Shown: piece by piece, positions 15,834-25,040 of the stretch
Numbering within the stretch: position 1 is the first letter of the stretch
Layout of the letters: every line of letters begins with the position of its first letter
Assembly (NCBI RefSeq): GCF_003865015.1
Contig: NZ_BHVV01000002.1
Span: 390,212-454,211, forward strand
Source of the DNA: Sulfurisoma sediminicola
GTDB taxonomy: Bacteria > Pseudomonadota > Gammaproteobacteria > Burkholderiales > Rhodocyclaceae
Direction: 5' to 3'
Length of the DNA stretch: 64,000 bases
Notes under the pieces: model-generated
What the model was told of the DNA's origin: nothing
What the model saw: the letters and a program-made list of their open reading frames with translations, nothing else
Databases searched by the model: none
Made by a program: the position numbers and the translations under genes

Positions 15834-18518
15834 TTACACCTTCACCGGGTTGGGTTTGTCTGGATCGAGGCCGTACTTCCTGATGGCTTCGGCAACCTTG
15901 GCGACGTCGATCTGCTTGTCGTCGGCGAGTGCGCGCAGGCTGGCCAGGGTGATCCAGTAGCGGTCCACCTCGAAGAAGTGGCGCAGCTGCTCGCGCGTGT
16001 CGGAGCGGCCGAAGCCGTCGGTGCCGAGCACGACGTAGCGGCGGCCGCCTTCGGCGACGAAGGGGCGGATCTGGTCGGCGAAGGCACGGATGTAGTCCGT
16101 CGCCGCGATCACCGGACCGCGGGTGTCGCCGAGGCAGGCCGTCACGTGGCAGACCCTGGCCGGCTCCTCGGGATGCAGCAGGTGATGGCGGGTGCAGTCG
16201 TGGCCGTCGCGCGCCAGCTCGGTGAAGCTGGGGCAGGACCAGAGGTCGGCCTCGACGCCCCAGTCGGCGCGCAGCAGTTCGGCGGCGGCGATGGCCTCGC
16301 GGAAGATGGTGCCCGAGCCGAGCAGCTGCACGCGCGGGCCGTTGTTGGCGGCACCCTTGCGGAAGCGGTACATGCCCTTGAGGATGTCGCGCTCGGCGCC
16401 TTCGGGCATGGCCGGGTGCTCGTAGTTCTCGTTCATCACCGTCAGGTAATAGAACACGTCCTGCTGCTCGGCCACCATGCGCCGCAGGCCGTCCTGCACG
16501 ATCACCGCCAGTTCGTAGGCGAAGGTCGGGTCGTAGGAAATGCAGTTCGGAATCGTCGCCGACAGTACATGCGAATGGCCGTCCTCGTGCTGCAGGCCTT
16601 CGCCGTTGAGCGTGGTGCGCCCTGCGGTGCCGCCGACCAGGAAGCCGCGGGCGCGCGAGTCGCCCGCCGCCCAGCACAGGTCCATGGTGCGCTGCAGGCC
16701 GAACATCGAGTAGAAGATGTAGAAGGGCAGCATCTGCACGCCGTGCGTCGAGTAGGCGGTGGCGGCGGCGATCCAGTCGGACATGGCGCCGGCCTCGTTG
16801 ATGCCTTCCTGCAGCATCTGGCCGTCCTTCGATTCCTTGTAGAACATCAGCTGGTCGGCGTCCTGCGGCACGTAGTTCTGGCCCTGCTGGTTCCAGATGC
16901 CGTACTGACGGAACATGCCTTCCATGCCGAAGGTGCGCGACTCGTCGGGCACGATGGGCACGACGCGGCGGCCGAGGACCTTGTCCTTGAGCAGCACGTT
17001 GAGGATGCGCACGAAGGCCATGGTGGTCGAGATCTCGCGGCCCTCGCCGGTGGCCTTGAGCAGCGCGTCGAAGGCCGACAGGGGCGGAATCGGCTGCGGC
17101 TCGACGGCGCGGCGACGCTGGGGCAGGTAGCCGCCCAGCGCCAGGCGCTTCTCGCGCATGTAGTTGAGCTCGGCCGATCCCTCCTCGAACTTGAGGTAGG
17201 GCGGCGTCTCCAGTTGCTCATCCGTGATCGGCAGCTTGAAACGGTCGCGGAAGGCCTTGAGCGAGGTGGTGCCCATCTTCTTCTGCTGATGGGTGATGTT
17301 CTGCGCCTCGCCCGATTCGCCCATGCCGTAGCCCTTGATGGTCTTGGCGAGGATCACGGTGGGCTGGCCGGTGTGATTCACGGCGGACTGGTAGGCGGCA
17401 TAGACCTTGTGCGGGTCGTGGCCGCCGCGGTTGAGGCGCCAGATGTCGTCGTCGGTCCAGTTGGCGACCATCGCCTTCAGTTCCGGCGTGTTGAAGAAGT
17501 GCTCGCGCACGTAGGCGCCGTCCTTCGACTTGAAGGTCTGGTATTCGCCGTCGACGCAGTCCATCATGCGTTGGCGCAGCAGGCCCTTCTTGTCCTGCGC
17601 CAGCAGCGCGTCCCAGTAGCCGCCCCAGATCACCTTGATCACGTTCCAGCCGGCACCGCGGAAGTCGGATTCGAGTTCCTGGATGATCTTGCCGTTGCCC
17701 CGCACCGGGCCGTCGAGGCGCTGCAGGTTGCAGTTCACCACGAAGATCAGGTTGTCGAGCTTCTCGCGCCCGGCCATGCCGATGGCGCCCATCGATTCGG
17801 GTTCGTCCATCTCACCGTCGCCCATGAAGGCCCAGACCTTGCGGCCGGTGGCGTCGGCGTGGCCGCGGTCGTGCATGTACTTCATGAAGCGGGCCTGGTA
17901 GATCGCCTGCAGGGGCCCCAGGCCCATCGACACCGTGGGGAACTGCCAGAAGTCAGGCATCAGCCAGGGGTGCGGGTAGGAGGTCAGCCCCTTGCCGTCG
18001 ACGTCCTGGCGGAAACCGTCGAGCTGGTCCTCGCTCAGGCGGCCGAGGAGGAAGGCGCGGGCATAGATGCCGGGCGCCGAGTGGCCCTGGACGAAAACCA
18101 GGTCGCCACCGTGCTGTTCGGTCGGCGCGCGCCAGAAATGGATGAAGCCGACGTCATAGAGCGTCGCGGCCGAGGCGAAGCTGGCGATGTGGCCGCCGAG
18201 ATTCGAGTCGCCCTTGTTGGCGCGCAGCACCATGGCCAGCGCGTTCCAGCGCACGTAGGAGCGGATGCGGTTCTCGATGGCGTAGTCGCCCGGCGCGGTG
18301 ACCTGGCGGTCGGCCGGGATGGTGTTGAGGTATTCGGTGTTGGCGCAGTAGGGCTGGTTGATGCCGGCAAGGCGGCCCAGCTCGATCAGGCGCTCGATCA
18401 GGAAATGGGCGCGCTCGGGGCCCTCTTCGGTGATCACGGCTTCGAGGGCATCGAGCCACTCCCGCGTCTCCAGCGGGTCGGCGTCGGAATGTGCCACGGT
18501 GGACGGCATGGATGACAT
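15834..18518 (-). CDS. aceE: Pyruvate dehydrogenase E1, homodimeric type
   Basis: 894 residues, the standard length. It decarboxylates pyruvate on thiamine diphosphate and acetylates the E2 lipoyl groups. Recognised by HIASFASAATLYDVGF, GDGEMDEPES with the downstream VVNCNLQRLDG (ThDP/Mg site), GYGMGESGEAQNITHQQKK and DQLMFYKESKDGQMLQEG. Start ATG 18518 or the in-frame ATG 18509; both give a family-like N-terminus. First gene of aceE-aceF-Ntn-lpdA. The upstream DNA carries a 12-bp direct repeat and diverges from the oxidoreductase operon at 18758. Confidence 0.97.
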   Translation of the reverse strand: MSSMPSTVAHSDADPLETREWLDALEAVITEEGPERAHFLIERLIELGRLAGINQPYCANTEYLNTIPADRQVTAPGDYAIENRIRSYVRWNALAMVLRANKGDSNLGGHIASFASAATLYDVGFIHFWRAPTEQHGGDLVFVQGHSAPGIYARAFLLGRLSEDQLDGFRQDVDGKGLTSYPHPWLMPDFWQFPTVSMGLGPLQAIYQARFMKYMHDRGHADATGRKVWAFMGDGEMDEPESMGAIGMAGREKLDNLIFVVNCNLQRLDGPVRGNGKIIQELESDFRGAGWNVIKVIWGGYWDALLAQDKKGLLRQRMMDCVDGEYQTFKSKDGAYVREHFFNTPELKAMVANWTDDDIWRLNRGGHDPHKVYAAYQSAVNHTGQPTVILAKTIKGYGMGESGEAQNITHQQKKMGTTSLKAFRDRFKLPITDEQLETPPYLKFEEGSAELNYMREKRLALGGYLPQRRRAVEPQPIPPLSAFDALLKATGEGREISTTMAFVRILNVLLKDKVLGRRVVPIVPDESRTFGMEGMFRQYGIWNQQGQNYVPQDADQLMFYKESKDGQMLQEGINEAGAMSDWIAAATAYSTHGVQMLPFYIFYSMFGLQRTMDLCWAAGDSRARGFLVGGTAGRTTLNGEGLQHEDGHSHVLSATIPNCISYDPTFAYELAVIVQDGLRRMVAEQQDVFYYLTVMNENYEHPAMPEGAERDILKGMYRFRKGAANNGPRVQLLGSGTIFREAIAAAELLRADWGVEADLWSCPSFTELARDGHDCTRHHLLHPEEPARVCHVTACLGDTRGPVIAATDYIRAFADQIRPFVAEGGRRYVVLGTDGFGRSDTREQLRHFFEVDRYWITLASLRALADDKQIDVAKVAEAIRKYGLDPDKPNPVKV

Positions 18519-18654
18519 GCGGTCTCCTCCTTTGTCTGTGTTGTAGGTGGTCCGGCGACGGGGTTGCCGCCGCGGACCGTTTTCGCTCAGTGTAGCCTTC
18601 CGGGTAGGTCGGGTGTCCCTCGCTGTTCCATAATGTAAAACAGCAATTCACATT

Positions 18655-18678
18655 GTGCAATACGCAGTGCAACATGCG
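18655..18678. repeat. Direct repeat GTGCAA-N6-GTGCAA in the divergent control region
   Basis: GTGCAATACGCA (18655-18666) is followed immediately by GTGCAACATGCG (18667-18678): two 12-base units with the same GTGCAA heads. On the minus strand the inner copy reads TTGCAC and stands 17 bases before TACATT, so it could double as a -35 box for aceE. The shape suggests a transcription-factor site that may control aceE, the oxidoreductase operon, or both. The protein is not known. Confidence 0.5.
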
Positions 18679-18686
18679 AGGTGCCC

Positions 18687-18735
18687 TTGATGGCGATCAA
18701 CAGTCCATGGATGATGGCGGAGTAAAAGGACCGAT
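18687..18735 (+). promoter_or_regulatory. FNR/ANR-box promoter of the 2-oxoacid oxidoreductase operon
   Basis: A perfect FNR-type site TTGAT-GGCG-ATCAA at 18687-18700. With the box at -41.5 the start would be near 18735, and a weak -10-like TAAAAG lies at 18723-18728. The first gene begins at 18758 with a strong GGAGGAGGGG ribosome site, leaving a short leader. Predicts induction at low oxygen. Confidence 0.7.
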
Positions 18736-18757
18736 CAGCTGATGGAGGAGGGGCAGC

Positions 18758-19342
18758 ATGTTCCAGGTACGCATACACGGACGCGGCGGGCAGGGGGTGG
18801 TGACGGCCGCCGAGATGCTGTCGGTTGCCGCCTTCGACGAGGGGCGCCATGCCCAGGCCTTTCCCAGCTTCGGCTCGGAGCGTACCGGGGCGCCGGTGGT
18901 GGCCTTCTGCCGCATCTCGGATCGCGAGATCCGCCTGCGTGAGCCCATCATGGAGCCCGACGCGATCATCATCCAGGACCCGACCCTGCTGCACCAGGTC
19001 GATGTCTTCGCCGGCCTGAAGAAGGACGGCTACATCCTGATCAACACCAGCAAGACCTTCGACCAGCTGGGTCTCGGCGACTTCGTTCGCGAATGTCGCC
19101 CGGAGCGGCTCTGCACCGTGCCGGCGATGGAGCTGGCCTTGAACCATGTCGGCCGGCCGGTGCCCAACGTGCCGCTGCTCGGCGGCTTCGCTGCCGTGGC
19201 GGGAGTACTGCAGCTGGAATCGGTGATCAAGGCGATCAAGGAACGGTTTTCCGGCAAGGTCGCCGAGGGCAACGTTGCGGCGGCGCGCGAGGCCTATGCG
19301 ATCGTCAAGGCCGAGATGGAGGAGGCAATGAACCATGCTTAA
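18758..19342 (+). CDS. 2-oxoacid:acceptor oxidoreductase, gamma subunit (PadE/PorC type)
   Basis: 194 residues. The opening MFQVRIHGRGGQGVVTAAEML is the pyruvate/ketoisovalerate oxidoreductase catalytic-domain signature, followed by FPSFGSERTGAPVVAFCRI. The subunit is part of a ThDP- and FeS-dependent enzyme that oxidises 2-oxoacids to acyl-CoA. It overlaps the alpha gene by 8 bases. Order here is gamma, alpha, beta, flavoprotein, resembling padE-G-I-H of phenylglyoxylate:NAD+ oxidoreductase of denitrifying Azoarcus; pyruvate is the other main candidate substrate. Confidence 0.85.
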   Translation: MFQVRIHGRGGQGVVTAAEMLSVAAFDEGRHAQAFPSFGSERTGAPVVAFCRISDREIRLREPIMEPDAIIIQDPTLLHQVDVFAGLKKDGYILINTSKTFDQLGLGDFVRECRPERLCTVPAMELALNHVGRPVPNVPLLGGFAAVAGVLQLESVIKAIKERFSGKVAEGNVAAAREAYAIVKAEMEEAMNHA

Positions 19343-20588
19343 GCAGATGGAAGGCAGCCGCGCGGTCGCCGAGGCCGTGGCCCTGTGCCGGCCCGAGGTG
19401 ATCTGCGCCTACCCGATCTCGCCGCAGACCCACATCGTCGAAGCGCTGGGCGAAATGGTGAAGGATGGCTCGCTCGCACCCTGCGAGTTCATCAACGTCG
19501 AATCCGAATTCGCCGCGATGTCCGTGGCCATCGGTGCCTCTGCCGCCGGGGCGCGCAGCTACACCGCCACCGCCTCGCAGGGATTGCTCTACATGGTCGA
19601 GGCGGTCTACAACGCCTCCGGGCTGGGACTGCCGATCGTCATGACCATCGCCAACCGCGCCATCGGCGCGCCCATCAACATCTGGAACGACCATTCCGAT
19701 GCGCTGTCGCAACGCGATTCGGGCTGGATCCAGCTGTTCGCCGAAACCAACCAGGAAGCGCTCGACCTGCACATCCAGGCCTTCAAGCTGGCCGAGGAGC
19801 TATCGCTGCCGATCATGGTCTGCATGGACGGTTTCATCCTCACCCACGCCTATGAGCGCGTCGACATGCCAACGCAGGCGCAGGTCGATGCCTACTTGCC
19901 GAAATACGAGCCGCGCCAGATGCTCGACCCCAACGAGCCGGTCTCGATCGGCGCGATGGTCGGTCCCGAAGCCTTCATGGAGGTGCGCTATCTCGCCCAC
20001 GCCCGGCAGATGCAGGCGCTCGAGCGCATTCCGCAACTGGCGGAGGAATTCGCGACGGTGTTCGGCCGCGACAGCGGCGGCCTGATCCACACCTATCGCG
20101 CCGAGGATGCCGAGACCATGGTCATCGCCATGGGCTCGGTGCTGGGCACCATCAAGGATACGGTCGATGCCATGCGCGACGCCGGCCACAAGATCGGCGT
20201 GCTCGGCATCACCAGTTTCCGCCCGTTCCCGCATGTCGCCGTGGCCGCCGCGCTCAAGCACTGCCAGCGCTTCGTCGTGCTGGAAAAGAGCCTCGCCGTG
20301 GGCGGCGGCGGCATCGTCGCCACCGATGTGCGCATGGCCGTGACCGGCATGGGGCTGAAGGGCCACACGGTCATCGCCGGGCTCGGCGGCCGTGCCATCA
20401 CCGTCAAGTCGCTCACCGCGCTGTTCGAAAGGGCCTGTCGCGGCGACCTCGAGCTGATGACCTTCCTCGACCTCGACTGGAACGCCGTCAACAAGCAACT
20501 CGAACGCGAAAAAGCGCACCGCCGCACCGGGCCCGTCGCCGAAGCGCTGCTGCGCGACGTCGGCGTCGTCGCATCGCGCAACTATTGA
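19335..20588 (+). CDS. 2-oxoacid:acceptor oxidoreductase, alpha subunit (PadG/PorA type)
   Basis: 417 residues. It starts MLKQMEGSRAVAEAVALCRPEVICAYPISPQTHIVE (read in two parts: the substrate/CoA-binding POR domain I and its AYPISPQT loop), then NVESEFAAMSVAIGASAAGAR and YTATASQGLLYMVE, all classical alpha-subunit motifs, and a domain II after about residue 250. The SRDSGWIQLF-like segment DALSQRDSGWIQL is typical of POR/PadG. It binds the 2-oxoacid and CoA together with the beta subunit. Substrate preference is not readable. Confidence 0.85.
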   Translation: MLKQMEGSRAVAEAVALCRPEVICAYPISPQTHIVEALGEMVKDGSLAPCEFINVESEFAAMSVAIGASAAGARSYTATASQGLLYMVEAVYNASGLGLPIVMTIANRAIGAPINIWNDHSDALSQRDSGWIQLFAETNQEALDLHIQAFKLAEELSLPIMVCMDGFILTHAYERVDMPTQAQVDAYLPKYEPRQMLDPNEPVSIGAMVGPEAFMEVRYLAHARQMQALERIPQLAEEFATVFGRDSGGLIHTYRAEDAETMVIAMGSVLGTIKDTVDAMRDAGHKIGVLGITSFRPFPHVAVAAALKHCQRFVVLEKSLAVGGGGIVATDVRMAVTGMGLKGHTVIAGLGGRAITVKSLTALFERACRGDLELMTFLDLDWNAVNKQLEREKAHRRTGPVAEALLRDVGVVASRNY

Positions 20589-20599
20589 GTGGGGCAGCC

Positions 20600-21604
20600 A
20601 TGAGTTTCCAACCCGTAAAGTTCTACCAGACCGGCACCTTCACCGTCGGCAACCGCCTGCTGCCGCCCGAGGAACGCAGCGTCCAGGCCAGCAGCAAGCG
20701 TTTCAACTCCATCAATTCCGGCCACCGCGCCTGCCAGGGCTGCGGCGAGGCGCTCGGTGCGCGCTACGCCATCGACGCGGCGATGGAGGCGACCGACGGC
20801 CAGCTCATCGCCGCCAACGCCACCGGCTGCCTCGAGGTGTTTTCCACGCCCTATCCCGAGACCTCGTGGCAGATTCCGTGGATCCACTCGCTGTTCGGCA
20901 ACACCGCGGCCGTCGCCACCGGCATCGCCGCGGCGCTCAAGGTCAAGGGCAAGGCGCAGATCCGCGTGGTCGCCCAGGGCGGCGACGGCGGCACCACCGA
21001 CATCGGCTTCGGCTGCCTTTCCGGCATGTTCGAGCGCAACGACGACGTGCTCTACATCTGCTACGACAACGGCGGCTACATGAACACCGGCGTGCAGCGC
21101 TCGAGCGCCACGCCGGCGGCGGCACGCACCTCGACCACGCCGGCGGTCGGAGCCGAGCCCGGCAACGTCTTCGACCAGGGCAAGTTCCTCCCCGCCATCG
21201 CGCTGGCCCACGACATCCCCTACGTCGCCACCGCCACGGTGGCCGACCTGCGCGACCTCGAAGCCAAGGTGCGGCGTGCCATGGAAATCCGCGGCGCGCG
21301 CTACATCCACATCCTCGTGCCCTGTCCGCTGGGCTGGGGCACGGCCTCGCACGACACCATCCGCATGGCGCGGCTGGCCAAGGAAACCGGCATCTTCCCG
21401 GTGTTCGAGGCCGAGCACGGCGAAATAAAGTCGGTGCTGGCGATACGCCGCCCGCTGCCGGTCGAGGAGTACCTGAAGCCGCAGAAGCGCTATGCCCATC
21501 TCTTCGGCAAGCAGCCGCGGGTCGACGTGATCGCCCACCTGCAGGCGCAGGCGGACAGGAACATCCGCAGGTACGGGCTGCAGGCCCGCAAAGAGAGCCA
21601 CTGA
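20600..21604 (+). CDS. 2-oxoacid:acceptor oxidoreductase, beta subunit (ThDP; PadI/PorB type)
   Basis: 334 residues from ATG 20600; an upstream TTG at 20585 overlaps the alpha stop and is less likely. It carries the first cluster cysteines in HRACQGCGEALGARYAID, the ThDP pocket in VVAQGGDGGTTDIGFGCLSG followed by CYDNGGYMNTGVQRSSATP, and the later NVFDQGKF and HILVPCPLGWG segments. This subunit binds thiamine diphosphate and one [4Fe-4S] cluster. It precedes the flavoprotein by one base, so all four genes are co-translated. Confidence 0.87.
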   Translation: MSFQPVKFYQTGTFTVGNRLLPPEERSVQASSKRFNSINSGHRACQGCGEALGARYAIDAAMEATDGQLIAANATGCLEVFSTPYPETSWQIPWIHSLFGNTAAVATGIAAALKVKGKAQIRVVAQGGDGGTTDIGFGCLSGMFERNDDVLYICYDNGGYMNTGVQRSSATPAAARTSTTPAVGAEPGNVFDQGKFLPAIALAHDIPYVATATVADLRDLEAKVRRAMEIRGARYIHILVPCPLGWGTASHDTIRMARLAKETGIFPVFEAEHGEIKSVLAIRRPLPVEEYLKPQKRYAHLFGKQPRVDVIAHLQAQADRNIRRYGLQARKESH

Positions 21605-21605
21605 A

Positions 21606-23228
21606 ATGGACAAGCCCTTCGCCATCACCCTCAACCCCGGTTCCTCGCTGGCCAACCGCACTGGCTCGTGGCGTACCTTCCGCCCCGAATACGTCGACCG
21701 CCTGCCGCCCTGCAACGCCGCCTGCCCGGCCGGAGAGAACATCCAGGGCTGGCTGTTCCACGCCGAGAGCGGCGACTACGAAAAGGCCTGGCGCGCGCTC
21801 ACCGAGAACAATCCGCTGCCCGCCATCATGGGCCGCGTCTGCTACCACCCCTGCGAGGGCGGCTGCAACCGCCAGTACGTCGATTCCTCGGTCGGCATCA
21901 ATTCGGTCGAGCGCTTCCTCGGCGACGAGGCGATCAAGCGCGGCTGGCAATTCGATGCGCCGGCCGCGGCATCAGGCAAGCGCGTGCTCGTCGTCGGCTC
22001 CGGCCCGGCCGGCCTCTCCGCCGCCTACCAGCTGACGCGCATGGGCCACAAGGCGGTGATCTACGAGGCCGGCCCGCTCGCCGGCGGGATGATGCGCTTC
22101 GGCATTCCCAAGTACCGCCTGCCGCGCGACGTGCTCGACGCCGAGATCAAGCGCCTCCTTGACTTCGGCGTCGAGATCCATCTGCAGACCAAGGTCAGCA
22201 ACGTCCTCGAGGCGATGCAGGACGGCTTCGATGCCGTCTTCCTCGGCGTCGGCGCCCACATCGCCAAGCGCGCCTACATTCCGGCCGGCGATGCCAACAA
22301 GGTGCTCGACGCCGTCGCGGTGTTGCGCGGCATGGAGGGCGAATCTGCGCCGATGCTCGGCCGCAAGGTAGTCGTCTACGGCGGCGGCAACACCGCCCTC
22401 GACGTCGCGCGCACCGCCAAGCGCCTCGGCGCCGAGGAGGCGATCATCGTCTACCGCCGCACCCGCGAGAAGATGCCGGCGCACGACTTCGAGGTTGAGG
22501 AGGCGCTGCAGGAAGGCATCTCCATCAAGTGGCTGTCGACCATCAAGGAGGCCGGCGAGTCGGACATCATGGTCGAGAAGATGGCGCTCGACGACAAGGG
22601 CTTCCCGCAGCCGACCGGCGAGTTCGAGCGCATCGAGGCCGACTCGGTGGTGCTGGCACTCGGACAGGACGCCGACCTGTCGCTGCTGGAGAACGTGCCC
22701 GGCCTGGTCGTGGACAAGGGCCTGATCCAGGTCGATGCCGGCATGATGACCGGCCACCCCGGCGTCTTCGCCGGCGGCGACATGGCCGGCAACGAGCGCA
22801 CTGTCACGGTGGCGGTCGGCCACGGCAAGAAGGCGGCGCGCGCCATCGACGCCTGGCTGCGCGGCGAAACCTACGCGCCGTTGCCCAAGCACGAGCTCGC
22901 CACCTTCGAGCGCATGAACGCCTGGTACTACTCCGATGCGCCCAAGACCGTGCGGCCGGTGCTCGACATCATCCGTCGCCAGTCCACGTTCGAGGAAGTG
23001 CTCGGCGGACTGGACGAGGGCAACGCGCTGTTCGAGGCGCGCCGCTGCATGTCCTGCGGCAACTGCTTCGAGTGCGACAATTGCTACGGCGTCTGTCCCG
23101 ACAATGCCGTGATCAAGCTCGGCCCGGGCAAGCGCTTCAAGTTCAACTTCGACTACTGCAAGGGCTGCGGCGTCTGCGTCGCCGAGTGCCCCTGCGGCGC
23201 GATCCGCATGGTGCCCGAGGAAAACTGA
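21606..23228 (+). CDS. GltD-type FAD/NAD(P) reductase fused to a 2[4Fe-4S] ferredoxin
   Basis: 540 residues. Residues 1-~110 resemble the FeS-binding N-terminus of glutamate synthase small subunit (CNAACPAGENIQGW; CYHPCEGGCNRQY). Residues ~125-430 are a flavoprotein with two dinucleotide loops, VVGSGPAGLSAAYQLTRMG and VYGGGNTALDVARTAKRLG. The last ~65 residues are a separate ferredoxin domain, CMSCGNCFECDNCYGVCP and CKGCGVCVAECPCGAI. In PadEFGHI the ferredoxin delta subunit (PadF) and FAD subunit (PadH) are separate; here they look joined in one chain. It would pass electrons from the ThDP core to NAD(P)+. The fusion reading is inferred from domain order. Confidence 0.85.
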   Translation: MDKPFAITLNPGSSLANRTGSWRTFRPEYVDRLPPCNAACPAGENIQGWLFHAESGDYEKAWRALTENNPLPAIMGRVCYHPCEGGCNRQYVDSSVGINSVERFLGDEAIKRGWQFDAPAAASGKRVLVVGSGPAGLSAAYQLTRMGHKAVIYEAGPLAGGMMRFGIPKYRLPRDVLDAEIKRLLDFGVEIHLQTKVSNVLEAMQDGFDAVFLGVGAHIAKRAYIPAGDANKVLDAVAVLRGMEGESAPMLGRKVVVYGGGNTALDVARTAKRLGAEEAIIVYRRTREKMPAHDFEVEEALQEGISIKWLSTIKEAGESDIMVEKMALDDKGFPQPTGEFERIEADSVVLALGQDADLSLLENVPGLVVDKGLIQVDAGMMTGHPGVFAGGDMAGNERTVTVAVGHGKKAARAIDAWLRGETYAPLPKHELATFERMNAWYYSDAPKTVRPVLDIIRRQSTFEEVLGGLDEGNALFEARRCMSCGNCFECDNCYGVCPDNAVIKLGPGKRFKFNFDYCKGCGVCVAECPCGAIRMVPEEN

Positions 23229-23272
23229 GCCCCCATTTTGAAGACATTTTCGACCCGTATCGGATTCGACAC

Positions 23273-24970
23273 ATGCCGGGAAGCAGCGTCTTGAGCAACA
23301 CGCAGAAGGTCAAGGTCCTGATGGCCTGCTCCGACGCATCCGGGGCGGCCATCGAGCGGGCGTTGCACGCCCATGTCGCGGGCCTGGCCTTCCATCGCGT
23401 CCATCGGCGCAAGGAACTCGACCGCGCCCTGGCGAAGGAGGAGTGGCACCTGGCCTTCTGCGACCTGGAGTTGGCGGATTTCACCGCCCTCGACCTGGTG
23501 ACGCGGATTTCGGACGAAGGCATCGATATTCCCGTGGTCGTGGTCAATGGAACCGGCGCGAAGGAAATCGCGATCCGCTGCCTGATGTTCGGCATATGCC
23601 AGTTCATCGACAACGATGCGCAATATCTCGAGGGCCTGCCGCTCATGGTCGATGTCCTGCTCAGGCGGGCCGGGCAGGAACGGGAGCGCCGCCTGATGGA
23701 GAAGCGCCTGCGGGAGAGCGAGGAACTCTACGTCGACATCTTCGACAACACCAGCGACCTGATCCAGTGCCTCGGGCCGGACGGCCGCTTTCTCTACACC
23801 AATCGCACCTGGCGGGAAGTCATGGGCTACAGCGAACTGGAGCTTCAATCGCTGACCCTGCTGGACGTCCTTCATCCCGACAGCACGCTGTGCTGCCAGG
23901 ACCGCTTTCGGCGCCTGCTCCAGGGCGAGAACTTGAGTTGCATCACCTTCAAGTTCCTCACCAAGTCCGGAGAAACGATCTACCTGGTCGGGGATTGCGG
24001 TTCCCTCATCAAGGATGGCGGCGCGATCTCGACTCGCGGCATCTTCAAGAACGTCACCGATACCGTCAAGGCGCAGGAAGCGCTGCGCATCACCGAGGCC
24101 CGCTATCAGGCGCTGTACGAGAATGCGCCGGATATCTATACGACCCTCAGCCCGACTGGCGAAATCCTTACCGTCAACCGGACCGGTGCCCGCTTGCTGG
24201 GCTACGATCCCGGCGAGCTGATCGGTGAATCAGCGGCGAAGATCATCCATCCGGAGGACCAGCAGCGCGTCTTCGCCTGCCTCGAAAGGCAGTTCCAACA
24301 GCCGTGTCCAGGCGAGGACATCGAGTACCGGAAGATCCGCAAGGACGGTTCGATATTCTGGGTGCATCAGCGCGCCACGTTGGAACCGGGAGGCGGCGGA
24401 CCGAGGATGCTGGTGGTTTGCCGCGACGTCACCGACAGGCACGACCTCGAGATCCAGCTCGCCCACCAGGCTTCCCACGACGCGCTGACCAACCTGATCA
24501 ACCGCCGGGAGTTCGAGCGTCGGCTGCAGCGCCTGCTGTCGGCGGAGAGCGACCCGGCGGACCGGCACGCCCTGTGTTTCCTCGACCTGGACCAGTTCAA
24601 GGTCATCAACGACACCTGTGGCCACATCGCTGGGGACGAGCTGCTACGGCAGATCGCCGCCCTGCTGCAGGGGCAGTTGCGCTCGCGCGACACCCTCGCA
24701 CGCGTTGGCGGCGACGAATTCGCGGTACTGATGGAGCATTCGACCCTGAACCATGCTGCCCGCCTGGCCGAGAAGCTCCGTGCGACCGTCGGGAGCTTCA
24801 AGTTCCATTGGCGTTCGCATCGGTTTTCGATCGGTGTCAGCATCGGCATCGTGCCCGTTCACGCCGGACAGTCGATGGTCGATACACTGACTCGCGCGGA
24901 CATGGCCTGTTACACGGCCAAGAAGGATGGCAGGAACCGCATTCACACCGCGAAGGCCGGCACTGAGTAA
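23273..24970 (+). CDS. Diguanylate cyclase with receiver-like, PAS, PAS and GGDEF domains
   Basis: 565 residues from ATG 23273 (weak ribosome site). Residues ~10-130 are a response-regulator-like domain with a possible phospho-Asp in FCDLELADF, though the usual lysine near FIDND is not evident. Two PAS domains follow (about 150-260, IFDNTSDLIQCLG; about 275-385, LYENAPDIYTTLS, with a PAC tail RKIRKDGSIFWVHQR). The GGDEF domain has an intact active site RVGGDEFAVL and an inhibitory I-site RSRD five residues before it. No EAL domain. It would make cyclic di-GMP in response to a bound or redox signal. It lies 44 bases after the oxidoreductase operon and may be read through from it. Confidence 0.9.
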   Translation: MPGSSVLSNTQKVKVLMACSDASGAAIERALHAHVAGLAFHRVHRRKELDRALAKEEWHLAFCDLELADFTALDLVTRISDEGIDIPVVVVNGTGAKEIAIRCLMFGICQFIDNDAQYLEGLPLMVDVLLRRAGQERERRLMEKRLRESEELYVDIFDNTSDLIQCLGPDGRFLYTNRTWREVMGYSELELQSLTLLDVLHPDSTLCCQDRFRRLLQGENLSCITFKFLTKSGETIYLVGDCGSLIKDGGAISTRGIFKNVTDTVKAQEALRITEARYQALYENAPDIYTTLSPTGEILTVNRTGARLLGYDPGELIGESAAKIIHPEDQQRVFACLERQFQQPCPGEDIEYRKIRKDGSIFWVHQRATLEPGGGGPRMLVVCRDVTDRHDLEIQLAHQASHDALTNLINRREFERRLQRLLSAESDPADRHALCFLDLDQFKVINDTCGHIAGDELLRQIAALLQGQLRSRDTLARVGGDEFAVLMEHSTLNHAARLAEKLRATVGSFKFHWRSHRFSIGVSIGIVPVHAGQSMVDTLTRADMACYTAKKDGRNRIHTAKAGTE

Positions 24971-25040
24971 CAGCGGCGATCGCCCGCAGATTCGGGCCAG
25001 TCAGGAAAGCTTGTCCGGAAATGCGGCGCGCAAGGCCGGA

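Noticed and set aside
15069..18515. A very long open frame (over 1100 codons) antisense to aceE and aceF
   Set aside because: It is the complement of strongly recognised genes in high-GC DNA; its translation is Arg/His/Gly-rich with no domain.
20585..20599. TTG start for the oxidoreductase beta subunit overlapping alpha
   Set aside because: ATG 20600 is a better start and gives a family-like N-terminus.
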